The position numbers were made by a program, and so were the translations under genes. A model generated the notes under the pieces. That model searched no databases. It was not told the origin of the DNA and was given only the letters and a program-made list of their open reading frames with translations. A DNA stretch of 64,000 nt, taken from the NCBI GenBank assembly GCA_025998755.1, contig AP024674.1, positions 1-64,000 of the forward strand. Direction: 5' to 3'. Shown here piece after piece: positions 8,229 to 16,162 of this stretch; the first letter of the stretch is position 1; every line of letters starts with the position of its first letter. Source of the DNA: Armatimonadota bacterium (GTDB lineage Bacteria; Armatimonadota; UBA5829; DSUL01).

Positions 8229-9047
8229 ATGTACTGGTCCCTTGGAGCCGCGCTGGCGGTGGCTCTCCTGGCCTGCTGCGGTGCCAGCGGTGATGCCGCC
8301 TGCGTCATTGCCCATCGCGGGGCGTCGGCGGAGGCTCCGGAGAACACGGTCGCGGCCGCGAAGCTGGCCTGGGAGCAGGGAGCCGACGCACTGGAACTGG
8401 ATGTGCATCTGTCCCTGGATGGGCGTCCGGTGGTCATCCACGATTCGGGCACAAGGCGGACGACGGGCGTGGAGCTGGTGGTGGCCCAGACGCACTCGTG
8501 GGATCTGCGGCGTCTGGATGCCGGCAGCTTCAAGGGCGAACAGTTCGCGGGAGAACGCATCCCTTTTCTGGAAGAGATGCTCCAGACCGCGCCGCAGGGC
8601 CGTCCGGTGTTCGTGGAGATCAAGAGCGGTCCCGAAACGGTCCCCGTCATCGCCACCGCGATGCGCCGCAGCGGCAAACTGTCTCAGTGCGTGGTCATCT
8701 CGTTTAGCCTGGATGTCTGCGTGGAGGCGAAGAAGGCTCTTGCGAGTACGCCGGTCCTCTGGCTGAGAGGGACGGTGACCGACCGTGATACCGGAAAACC
8801 CCTGCCTCACGACCCCGCCTGGATTCAGACAGTCCGGGAGAAGGGCATCGATGGCCTGGATCTGCACTGGGCGGGAATCACCCCGGAGTTCGCACAGTCC
8901 TGCGCAAAATTCGGGGTTCCGCTATATGCGTGGACGGTGAACGATCCTCAAGAGGTCCGCCGTCTGCAGCGGCTGGGAGTGAAGGGCATCACGACGGACG
9001 TCCCCTTGCGGATCCTGGAGGCGCTGGGAAGGAAAGGGAGGAAATGA
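8229..9047 (+). CDS. Secreted glycerophosphodiester phosphodiesterase
   Basis: A 272-residue GDPD-family enzyme that would cleave glycerophosphodiesters into glycerol 3-phosphate and an alcohol. It has a signal peptide or lipoprotein-like leader (residues 1-24, ending in cysteines and alanines), so it probably acts outside the cytoplasm. The core motif starts at once: IAHRGASAEAPENT (His29, Arg30, Glu38), then ALELDVH (Glu56, Asp58) and VVIHDS. The C-terminal LYAWTVNDP strand is typical. AGGAGG lies upstream of the ATG. Its stop overlaps the next gene's ATG (ATGA), indicating coupled expression with the nitrilase. Confidence 0.9.
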   Translation: MYWSLGAALAVALLACCGASGDAACVIAHRGASAEAPENTVAAAKLAWEQGADALELDVHLSLDGRPVVIHDSGTRRTTGVELVVAQTHSWDLRRLDAGSFKGEQFAGERIPFLEEMLQTAPQGRPVFVEIKSGPETVPVIATAMRRSGKLSQCVVISFSLDVCVEAKKALASTPVLWLRGTVTDRDTGKPLPHDPAWIQTVREKGIDGLDLHWAGITPEFAQSCAKFGVPLYAWTVNDPQEVRRLQRLGVKGITTDVPLRILEALGRKGRK

Positions 9048-9886
9048 GCGAACGCATCCTGCGCATCGGAATGGCTCAGATGCTGGTGGAAGGGGGGCAG
9101 CCCGAGGCCAATCTGCGCCGCGCCGTCGCCATGATCCACGATGCGGCCGCGCGCGGGGCGTCCGTCGTCGTTCTGCCGGAGTGCCTGGATCTAGGGTGGA
9201 CGCATCCTTCTGCGCGCCGACTCGCCCAGCCGATTCCCGGGCCGCACTCTGACCGTCTGGCGGATGCCGCGATAGATGCCGGGGTGTTCGTCGCGGCCGG
9301 GCTGGTGGAGCGTGACGGCGGCAGGCTCTACAACGCCGCCGTGCTCATCTCCCCGGAGGGGCAGATCCTGCTGAAGCACCGGAAGATCAACGAACTCTCC
9401 ATCGCCTTCGACTTGTACGAGACCGGCTCCAGCCTGGCCGTAGCGGAGACGCCGCTCGGCTGCATCGGGGTGGATATCTGCGCGGACAATTTCTCCAACT
9501 CGCTTGCTCTGGGACACGCCCTGGGAAGGATGGGGGCTCAGGTGCTTCTGTCGCCTTCGGCCTGGGCGGTGCCTGCGGATCATGACAATCAGAAGGATCC
9601 TTACGGCGGACTATGGCTCTCATCGTATACGGAGCTAGCCCGGCTCTACGAGATGCCGGTCATCGGAGTTAGCAATGTGGGGCCGATGGATGCGGGGGTA
9701 TGGGCCGGAATGAAGTGCATCGGCGCTTCGATCGCCGTGGGGCATGATGGCAGACTGGTCCGCCAGCTCCCCTACGGCGAACGTGCCGAGGCTCTGGAGG
9801 TCGTGGAGGTCACCCTGGTAGAACGGACGTTGAAGGGCACTTCGCTCTGCGAGGCGCTCGCCGCCAGGGGGTATCACGGTCCGTGA
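9044..9886 (+). CDS. Carbon-nitrogen hydrolase (nitrilase superfamily)
   Basis: A 280-residue amidase-type enzyme with the complete Glu-Lys-Cys triad: Glu46 (VVLPECLDLGW), Lys114 (KHRKINEL) and Cys146 (GVDICADN). Such enzymes hydrolyse amides, N-carbamoyl compounds or ureido acids; the substrate cannot be deduced. The start at 9044 has GGGAGG upstream and overlaps the stop of the GDPD gene by 4 bases. No secretion signal is present, so it is cytoplasmic, unlike its operon partner. A longer in-frame reading extends upstream but lies inside the GDPD gene and is rejected. Confidence 0.9.
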   Translation: MSERILRIGMAQMLVEGGQPEANLRRAVAMIHDAAARGASVVVLPECLDLGWTHPSARRLAQPIPGPHSDRLADAAIDAGVFVAAGLVERDGGRLYNAAVLISPEGQILLKHRKINELSIAFDLYETGSSLAVAETPLGCIGVDICADNFSNSLALGHALGRMGAQVLLSPSAWAVPADHDNQKDPYGGLWLSSYTELARLYEMPVIGVSNVGPMDAGVWAGMKCIGASIAVGHDGRLVRQLPYGERAEALEVVEVTLVERTLKGTSLCEALAARGYHGP

Positions 9887-9908
9887 AATCCGGCTCGCGC
9901 AGCGCCGG

Positions 9909-10913
9909 TCAGCAGGCCACAGCGCGGGCGCAATACTCCTTCAGAAGCTGGACGTAGAGCCGGTAGTCTTCCAGCGAAACTCCGGGCGGGGTTTGATGGT
10001 CCACCGAGGGGACAAAACGGCCCCGCCGCATCACGGGCAGTAGCCTCTCGAACTCGGCACGGATGGCGTCCTCGCCCAGGTGCATCTTGGTCTTGTCGAA
10101 CCCGCCCATCATCTTCCAGTCGGGGTGTCGCTCCCGGATGCGCGCCACGTCCACCCCGGCCATCCGTTCCAGAGGCAGGATGCCCTCCAGCCCTGCCTCC
10201 TGCAGCCAGGGGATCAGTGGCTCGATGTCTCCGTCGGAGTCAACGATCGGGACAATGCCGCGCTCCTTCAGCAGGGGCACCACTTCCCGGTAGAAGGGGA
10301 GCAGGAACGTGTCGAACAGATCCCGCGAGATCATCGGCCCGTGGTTGTAGGACATATCCTCCCCGAACGTCATGAAGTCTGGGGTGCAGATTTCGCAGAA
10401 CTGCTCGATGCAGCGGCGCATGTAGCGCGTCTGGTCCTGATTGATGCGCAGCATCAGGTCCGGCTGATCGTAGAAGGAGTAAAGATGCTCCTCGATACCG
10501 AAAAGCACCCGAGGCCACCAGAAAAACCCACTCAGCGTGAACCAGACCACCACCTCCCCTCGCTGCTGCTCCTCGGCCCACCGCCGGACAGTCTCGCGGT
10601 CGAACGGGACGGGGTCGGGGTACAGATAGGGAAGCAGGCGCTGGTAATCGTCTTCGCCGGAGATCCAGCCCTGGCCGTGTTGCGAGGAAGCCCCGGGGGC
10701 GCCAGGCAACATCTGGGGAAACCAGAGCTGGTAGTCCACATCCAGCCCGAAGAAGCGCTTGATGCCGTGTGTATCCAGCCCTTCGGGCAGTCCTTCTGCG
10801 CGCCACCGTTCGATGGTCTTGTCCCACCAGACGGCCCATTCCATTACGGGAAGCCGGTCTTCCGGCTTCCCGCCTGCCATCACTTTCTGGAACCGCGAAC
10901 GGACAGTCTCCAT
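9909..10913 (-). CDS. Uroporphyrinogen decarboxylase-like protein (URO-D/MtaA fold)
   Basis: A 334-residue protein of the URO-D superfamily, which also holds the corrinoid methyltransferases MtaA and CmuA. Family features seen are FMTFGEDMSYNHGPMIS (mid-protein), IVPIVDSDGDIEPLIPWL, and MGGFDKTKMHLG toward the C-terminus. True HemE carries an N-terminal RPPVW-type motif that I do not see, so a heme role is unlikely. Stand-alone paralogues like this are frequent in Armatimonadota, Planctomycetes and Verrucomicrobia and remain uncharacterised. It may form an operon with the small gene upstream (49-base gap). No zinc-ligand motif can be assigned firmly. Confidence 0.8.
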   Translation of the reverse strand: METVRSRFQKVMAGGKPEDRLPVMEWAVWWDKTIERWRAEGLPEGLDTHGIKRFFGLDVDYQLWFPQMLPGAPGASSQHGQGWISGEDDYQRLLPYLYPDPVPFDRETVRRWAEEQQRGEVVVWFTLSGFFWWPRVLFGIEEHLYSFYDQPDLMLRINQDQTRYMRRCIEQFCEICTPDFMTFGEDMSYNHGPMISRDLFDTFLLPFYREVVPLLKERGIVPIVDSDGDIEPLIPWLQEAGLEGILPLERMAGVDVARIRERHPDWKMMGGFDKTKMHLGEDAIRAEFERLLPVMRRGRFVPSVDHQTPPGVSLEDYRLYVQLLKEYCARAVAC

Positions 10914-10962
10914 CCTTCCCCTCCGCCGTTCGACAGTTCCAGGCGGCTTTCCTTCCCGCGCT

Positions 10963-11160
10963 TCACACCGTTTCGCCGCCCAGCCTGCCCTGCACTTTCT
11001 CGATGAGCCCGTCCACCAGGGCCTGACGGTTCTTCAAGTGCGCAAGCACTTCGCGGTTGTCCGTATGGTGGATCTCGACGGGAAGCTCCTCGCGCTCGGC
11101 TTTCAGCAGCTCCAGGATCACCTCCCACTCCTGCCGGGTGACCTCATCCGTAGCTGCCAT
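10963..11160 (-). CDS. Small conserved-looking hypothetical protein, 65 aa
   Basis: A 65-residue, charged, probably helical protein with no recognised domain. An excellent ribosome binding site (AAAGGAGG, 6 bases before ATG at 11160) and its position just upstream of the URO-D-like gene support expression. It contains EVILELLKAEREELP and KNRQALVDGLIEKVQ, both amphipathic-helix-like. The upstream ATG (8 codons earlier) lacks a ribosome binding site. It could be a small partner of the downstream protein, but nothing shows this directly. Confidence 0.6.
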   Translation of the reverse strand: MAATDEVTRQEWEVILELLKAEREELPVEIHHTDNREVLAHLKNRQALVDGLIEKVQGRLGGETV

Positions 11161-11325
11161 GGTCCGCCTCCTTTCCGGACGCATTCACGTCCCATGGGCA
11201 TTTTTCCCGCAGGCCGGAGCCGGGAAAACAGACGCCGGACAGTCCCCGTGCGCGCACTGTGCATATGTGCCAATATTTAGAACCGGGATCCACAGGACGG
11301 GACCGGAAAGAGAGAGGAGACAGCT

Positions 11326-12423
11326 TTGGAAACTGCAGGCATCGGCATCATCGGATACGGAGGGTTCGCGTCCTTCTGCCGCCAGGCGTGGGCGGAGCTG
11401 GAAGATGTGCGCGTGGTGGCGGCGGCCGATTCAGATCCTTCGCGCAACCCGGGAGACCTTCGCTTTTATGCGGATTGGAGGGAACTGGTACGGGACCCGG
11501 AGGTCTCCATAGTCGTCGTCAGCACCCCGCCGTCCACACACGCCGAGATGGGACTTGAGGCGGTTCACGAGGGACGTCACGTGTTGCTGGAGAAGCCCCC
11601 CGCCACGAGCTTCCAAGAGCTGGACGCGCTGCTTTGCGCGCTGAGGGATGGGGGCCCCGTCATCGCCGTGGACTATATGCTTCGCTACAACCCCCTGGTG
11701 CTCGCGCTGAAGTCCATCGCGGAGACGGGTTGCCTTGGCCGGCTGCAGCACGTCAGCGTGGTGAACTACGCCGCCGACGGCAACCTGCCCCCGGAGCACT
11801 GGTTCTGGGACAGGAAGGTGTCCGGCGGCATTCTGGTGGAGCACGCCGTTCACTTCTTCGACATGGTGGCTTACGTCTGGCAGACCCCTCCGGTGCGTGT
11901 CACCGCACATACAGTCTGCCGTCAGAAAGGGATGGAGGACAAGGTTGTGGCCACGGTCCAGCATGCCGACGGCCTGCTGGCCACGCATTTCCATCACTTC
12001 TTCCGTCCTTCCTGGTTCGAGCGCCAGAGCTTCCGGTTCGCTTTCGATGCCGGGGAGGTGGACATCGAGGGCTGGATACCCCTGACCGCCCGCATTCGGG
12101 CGGCGGTGGACGCGGCGCGGAAAGAGCAGCTCCTCGAAATCCTGCCGCAGGCGCAGGTCGTTTCCGCATCCCCGGCGGCGCCTGAGTTGCGGGCAGCAGG
12201 CGTCCAGTACTCGGCCGGCGAGCTTATCGAGGTGTCCTCCTCAGTGGCAGGCCCGAAGTCGGATGTATACGCAGCGTGTCTGCGCGGGGCCATGCGGGAT
12301 CTCGTGGACTCCCTGCGGTCCGGCGGCAGGCCCGTCATAGCGCTGGAACGTGTGGCGGACAGCGTACGCATTGCCTGCGCCGCCACCGCTTCGGCAGAGT
12401 CGGGTCAGGCGGTGCAGATCTGA
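11326..12423 (+). CDS. Gfo/Idh/MocA family oxidoreductase (TTG start)
   Basis: A 365-residue NAD(P)-dependent sugar or cyclitol dehydrogenase-like protein. The Rossmann motif GIIGYGGFASF begins at residue 5. The conserved EKPPATS motif follows near residue 90, and the C-terminal substrate domain begins with DYMLRYNP. The initiation codon is TTG at 11326, supported by AGAGGAGA just upstream; no ATG is available before the Rossmann fold. The stop overlaps the next gene's ATG by one base (TGATG), so it is cotranscribed with the glycosyltransferase. The substrate is unknown. Confidence 0.88.
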   Translation: METAGIGIIGYGGFASFCRQAWAELEDVRVVAAADSDPSRNPGDLRFYADWRELVRDPEVSIVVVSTPPSTHAEMGLEAVHEGRHVLLEKPPATSFQELDALLCALRDGGPVIAVDYMLRYNPLVLALKSIAETGCLGRLQHVSVVNYAADGNLPPEHWFWDRKVSGGILVEHAVHFFDMVAYVWQTPPVRVTAHTVCRQKGMEDKVVATVQHADGLLATHFHHFFRPSWFERQSFRFAFDAGEVDIEGWIPLTARIRAAVDAARKEQLLEILPQAQVVSASPAAPELRAAGVQYSAGELIEVSSSVAGPKSDVYAACLRGAMRDLVDSLRSGGRPVIALERVADSVRIACAATASAESGQAVQI

Positions 12424-13595
12424 TGCTCGCAGCCCGCCCGGACGTCACCCACTTCACCGCCAGGCCGTTCAACACGTGGGGATGCGGTTACATCGCCAGT
12501 CAGGCCGCGGTGGCGGCATACCGCGCCGGGCGTCTCCGGCGGGTGATCGCCCCGTCGTTCGTATCGGGCGAGATCCCCGACAGTCTCATCCAAACCGCGC
12601 CTCCGGGATTCTGGTGGGCGGCGCTTCAACGCCTGCCATATCGCCTCAAAGTGCGCTTTGCGCTGGATTTCCTGTTCCGGGACAACGAGCTGGACTGGAA
12701 GGCGCGTCGTCTGGTGCCCGAGGGCGGAATCTTCCACGCGTGGAGCCATCAGGGGCTGTTCAGTATGCGCCGGGCCCGGAAGCTGGGCGCGCGTCTCGTG
12801 CTGGAGCGCCCGAACACCCATCCCCTGGAGATGACCCGGCTGGTCCGCCGGGAGTACCGTCGCTTCGGGGCACCCGGCAGGGTGGATGCGCCATTCGAGG
12901 TCCGCAAGTGCCTGGCGGAGCACGCGCTGGCCGATCGTATTGTGGTCTGCAGTCAGTTCGCCCGGGAGAGCCACCTGCGCCACGGTGTCCCGGACGAAAA
13001 GCTGAGGGTTATCAACTACGGCGTGGACACCGAGACCTTCTCTCCAGGAGAGAAGCGGGACGATGTCTTCCGGGTGGTGTTCTGCGGGATGGTCTGCCTG
13101 CGCAAGGGGATTCAGTATCTCCTGCAGGCTTGGGAGGAGTTGGCGATGCCCGGTGCGGAGCTGCTTGTGCTCGGTCTGGTGCTGCCCGATGCCGTCCCGC
13201 TGATGGATCGCTACCGGCACCTTCCGGGTCTGCGCATTCGTGGACACGTGGACTCGCGCTCCGAGCTTGCGGATCTCTATCGCCAGGGAAGCGTTTTCGT
13301 GTTCCCTTCAGTGGAAGACGGTTTCGGAATGGTGGTGACGGAGGCGATGGCCTGTGGCGTCCCGGTGGTCATCTCGGACCACACGGGCGCAAAGGACGTG
13401 GTGCAGGATGGCATCAACGGATTTGTTGTGCCCACTTACGATGTGCAGGCCCTCAAGGACCGAATCCTCACGCTGCGCGATGATCCCGAGCTGCGTCGTT
13501 CAATGGGCCGGGCCGCCCGCGAGACAGCCTTGCAGAACACCTGGCGACACTACGGCGAAAAGCTTCTGCGCGTCTACGACGAGCTGGCGGACTAG
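12423..13595 (+). CDS. Glycosyltransferase, GT4-like GT-B fold
   Basis: A 390-residue glycosyltransferase. The C-terminal nucleotide-sugar domain contains FCGMVCLRKGIQYLLQAW and the retaining-GT signature EDGFGMVVTEAMACGVPVV with the E-x7-E pair. It then has the typical GAKDVVQDGINGFVVP segment. The N-terminal acceptor domain starts HFTARPFNTWGCGY. It would add a sugar to a lipid, protein or polysaccharide acceptor in the cytoplasm. The start ATG overlaps the upstream oxidoreductase stop. Its TAG shares bases with the stop of the convergent gene within CTAG (13592-13595). Confidence 0.88.
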   Translation: MLAARPDVTHFTARPFNTWGCGYIASQAAVAAYRAGRLRRVIAPSFVSGEIPDSLIQTAPPGFWWAALQRLPYRLKVRFALDFLFRDNELDWKARRLVPEGGIFHAWSHQGLFSMRRARKLGARLVLERPNTHPLEMTRLVRREYRRFGAPGRVDAPFEVRKCLAEHALADRIVVCSQFARESHLRHGVPDEKLRVINYGVDTETFSPGEKRDDVFRVVFCGMVCLRKGIQYLLQAWEELAMPGAELLVLGLVLPDAVPLMDRYRHLPGLRIRGHVDSRSELADLYRQGSVFVFPSVEDGFGMVVTEAMACGVPVVISDHTGAKDVVQDGINGFVVPTYDVQALKDRILTLRDDPELRRSMGRAARETALQNTWRHYGEKLLRVYDELAD

Positions 13596-14773
13596 CAGGG
13601 CGGCTTCCGGTCGGGAAATGCAATCGGCCGGAACGTTCGGGTGGCGGCGGATTCCTTGGCTTTCAGACACATCAGGGCGCTCAGGATGCCTGCTTCCAGC
13701 GGAGCCACGGAGCGCGCACCATCTCGGATGACTCGGATGAAGTTGTCCGCCAGCACCACGTCTCCTCCGCCGTGGGAGGCGTGGGCCGACTCGGTTCGAT
13801 AGGTCTCCACGCGCGGCGAATGATGCATATAGACCTTCACCTCGTCGGTATACCAGTCGAACTCCAGCGTCCCTAGATATCCGTAAAGTCTGGCGCCTCG
13901 CCGCCCAGCCTTCTTCCGGGCGAAGAAGTTCTGGCTGTAGCAGACGTGCATCCCCGTCTCATACCGGATGATGGCGCTGCCGGAGTCCTCGTTTCCGGTG
14001 TCCACGGCGAAGGCGCAAAGAAGATCCGATGGCTGTACTCTGTCCGTTTCCATCCGGGTGAAGAAGGTGTGGTAGGGGCTCTCCAGACAAGTATCCTGCT
14101 CTGGGCACTCGTCGCAGCGCAGACCTGCGGGCCTCTGGCCGCGGAAGATCTGCTTGGACGTCATGGCGCAGATCTCCACGGGACGAATGCCCAGGAGATG
14201 ATTGATGTAGTCGAAATCGTGGGTGGCCTTCTGTAGGAACAGTCCCTGAGTCTCATTTTCGTCGCGGTACCACATCTGGTAATAGCATCCGCCGTAGGGC
14301 ACGTCGTTCCACGCCTGCACCTGCTCCACCGTGCCGATACGCCCCGACTGTATGATCTCTTTGGCCAGACGCGCCAGAGGTGTGACCCTCAGGGGGAAAG
14401 AGACTACTACTTCGCTCTTGCTGGCCGTGGCCGCGTCCCGGAGTTGCAGGAGCTGCTCCATGGAGGTTGCAACCGGTTTCTCCAGGAATAGAGGCAGATT
14501 GTGCCGCAGGACTTTCAGCGCCATCGGCGTGTGCAGCGAGCATCGTGTGCCGATCAGCACACCGTCCAACCCGCCTTCTTCCAGCATTTCGTCCGCCTCG
14601 GTGTGGAAGCGGATCGTGGAAGGGTCCGGCCCCGCCTGGCGAAGCTGACCGCGGATTTCATCATTCCGGACGTCCGTGATGGCCACGACTCGCGCGTCCG
14701 CGCCGAGCCGCTCGATGATGTCCAGGATCCCGCGGATCCGCGTACCGTACCCGATGACTCCCAGCCTGATCAT
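13592..14773 (-). CDS. Gfo/Idh/MocA family oxidoreductase with cysteine-rich insert
   Basis: A 393-residue dehydrogenase-like protein. It has the Rossmann motif LGVIGYGTRIRG at the N-terminus, FLEKPVATS in the middle and an oxidoreductase C-domain. It also carries a short cysteine-rich stretch, RCDECPEQDTCLESPY, which is seen in some members and could bind metal. I chose the ATG at 14773 because GGAG lies 9 bases upstream; an ATG 5 codons earlier has no such site, and the long in-frame extension upstream is not credible. It is convergent with the glycosyltransferase. The substrate is unknown; the neighbours suggest sugar metabolism. Confidence 0.85.
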   Translation of the reverse strand: MIRLGVIGYGTRIRGILDIIERLGADARVVAITDVRNDEIRGQLRQAGPDPSTIRFHTEADEMLEEGGLDGVLIGTRCSLHTPMALKVLRHNLPLFLEKPVATSMEQLLQLRDAATASKSEVVVSFPLRVTPLARLAKEIIQSGRIGTVEQVQAWNDVPYGGCYYQMWYRDENETQGLFLQKATHDFDYINHLLGIRPVEICAMTSKQIFRGQRPAGLRCDECPEQDTCLESPYHTFFTRMETDRVQPSDLLCAFAVDTGNEDSGSAIIRYETGMHVCYSQNFFARKKAGRRGARLYGYLGTLEFDWYTDEVKVYMHHSPRVETYRTESAHASHGGGDVVLADNFIRVIRDGARSVAPLEAGILSALMCLKAKESAATRTFRPIAFPDRKPPC

Positions 14774-14980
14774 TCCTGAAGTCTCCATAGTCCCGGGTCG
14801 ATCGCCGCCTGAGCGATTCCCGGAGATCTCACGGGAGTTTTCAACCAGGTCCTGCCTCTTCTCCTGCCGGAGCCGACCAAGACTGGCACTCTTGACAGGC
14901 GCATGTCTCGCGCGTTCACGGCAAAAGAAAAGGTGCAGAGCCGGATGCGGCGCGTCTCCGGCGGGGAAAGGTCCTGTCCT

Positions 14981-15274
14981 ATGGCATATCCAGATTCTGG
15001 AAAACGGCTTGCGCTGTTCGCAATCGTGGTGCTGCTCGGTTGCGCCGGTTTGCGCTCGGATTCCGGCGAAGCCGCCCGCCGCTACGTAGGCGAGCCGAAA
15101 GGCGCGCTGACGCTTTCGCTGGGGTTGACTTCGTTCATGGTGCTGGCGCGCAGGCAGCGGCGGCGCGACGCCGCTACCGTTATTGACATTCGCCCGCATC
15201 TTCAGGCAAACTCCCATCAGGATGCCTCGGGCAGCGCCGCCGGAGAGGCGTTCGAGAGGCGGCTGGCAGCCTGA
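14981..15274 (+). CDS. Small membrane or exported protein, 97 aa
   Basis: A 97-residue hypothetical protein. An N-terminal hydrophobic segment (RLALFAIVVLLGCAG) resembles a signal or lipoprotein leader. A second hydrophobic stretch (GALTLSLGLTSFMVL) is followed at once by a basic cluster ARRQRRRD. GGGGAAAGG lies 9 bases before the ATG. No known domain is recognised. It could be a two-helix membrane peptide, or a protein whose second helix and arginine cluster act as a sorting tail. Coding status is moderately likely only. Confidence 0.45.
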   Translation: MAYPDSGKRLALFAIVVLLGCAGLRSDSGEAARRYVGEPKGALTLSLGLTSFMVLARRQRRRDAATVIDIRPHLQANSHQDASGSAAGEAFERRLAA

Positions 15275-15393
15275 CCCGTTTCCGAGCCGCTCAGGGCCCG
15301 TCAGGCTTCTGATAGCGTCCTCAGTCCCGATGCCGGGGCCGGGGCGCTTTTTGTTTGCCGGGTGGCAGTGGCGGACGGTGAGCCTGTGGCGGG

Positions 15394-15399
15394 TATAAT
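15394..15399 (+). promoter_or_regulatory. Perfect TATAAT -10 element upstream of the nuo cluster
   Basis: TATAAT occurs 193 bases before nuoB. No good -35 is found at the usual distance (GCGGAC at 17 bases), so an activator may be required. The 317-base gap 15275-15591 also holds the palindrome GCAAAGTTTGC (15461-15471) after a T7 run, and AGAGGAG just before nuoB. Nothing else is seen there. Confidence 0.4.
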
Positions 15400-15591
15400 C
15401 CAGTCGCGCCGGGCCGGGCAAAACAGGGGGTAGGCGGCGGACGGGTTCGTACTTTTTTTCGCAAAGTTTGCCTTTGAGGGCGGTGGCGTGCAAGGAATCG
15501 CGATAGGTTCGCGTCTCTCATCTGGATGGTAACTGGCAGACTGGGACGGACTGCGCACTTGCGCGGAATCCCGCCCGAGAGGAGTTAATCT

Positions 15592-16122
15592 ATGGCCAAC
15601 TCGCATGACGTAGTTCCGGGAGTCGTCTTCTCCACCGTGGACAAGGTAGCGAGATGGGCTCAGAGTTCATCGCTCTGGCCTTTCGCGTTCGGACTTGCGT
15701 GCTGCGCCATCGAGATGATGTCCACAGTTGCGGGCCGGTTCGATATCGCCCGGTTCGGGGCGGAGGTTTTCCGCGCCTCGCCCCGCCAGGCGGATCTGAT
15801 GATCGTTGCTGGACGGGTTTCCATGAAGATGGGCCCCGTCATCAAGAGGCTGTATGATCAGATGCCCGACCCGAAGTGGGTAATCGCCATGGGTGCCTGC
15901 TCTTCCTGCGGAGGAGTGTTCAACAACTACGCCATCATCCAGGGTGTGGACAAGGTCATCCCCGTGGATGTTTACGTCCCGGGGTGTCCTCCGAACCCGG
16001 ATGCCCTGCTGTATGCTGTCACGCGGCTTCAGGAGAAGATCCGCAGTGGAGAGGCGCGGCCGGGCCATCGGATTCTGGAGCCGGTCGCAGGCTTGACGGT
16101 AGATAGCGGCAGCACGTCTTGA
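15592..16122 (+). CDS. nuoB: NADH-quinone oxidoreductase subunit B
   Basis: A 176-residue peripheral-arm subunit of complex I carrying cluster N2. The tandem cysteines Cys37-Cys38 ([10 protein letters not shown]), Cys103 (GACSSCGG) and Cys132 ([12 protein letters not shown]) provide the four ligands. Length is normal. AGAGGAG precedes the ATG. It is first in the plus-strand run nuoB-nuoCD-nuoG-nuoI, and nuoA is not upstream, where it normally sits. It should dock on the NuoD-like half of the next protein. Confidence 0.97.
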   Translation: MANSHDVVPGVVFSTVDKVARWAQSSSLWPFAFGLACCAIEMMSTVAGRFDIARFGAEVFRASPRQADLMIVAGRVSMKMGPVIKRLYDQMPDPKWVIAMGACSSCGGVFNNYAIIQGVDKVIPVDVYVPGCPPNPDALLYAVTRLQEKIRSGEARPGHRILEPVAGLTVDSGSTS

Positions 16123-16162
16123 GTCCGGAACCTCGCGCGAAAGTTCTGAAGGCGGTCAGTCA

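Noticed and set aside
14774-15493. Extension of the second Gfo/Idh/MocA gene by 240 codons
   Set aside because: The family begins at the Rossmann motif and the extension is Arg-rich noise; a ribosome binding site supports the start at 14773.
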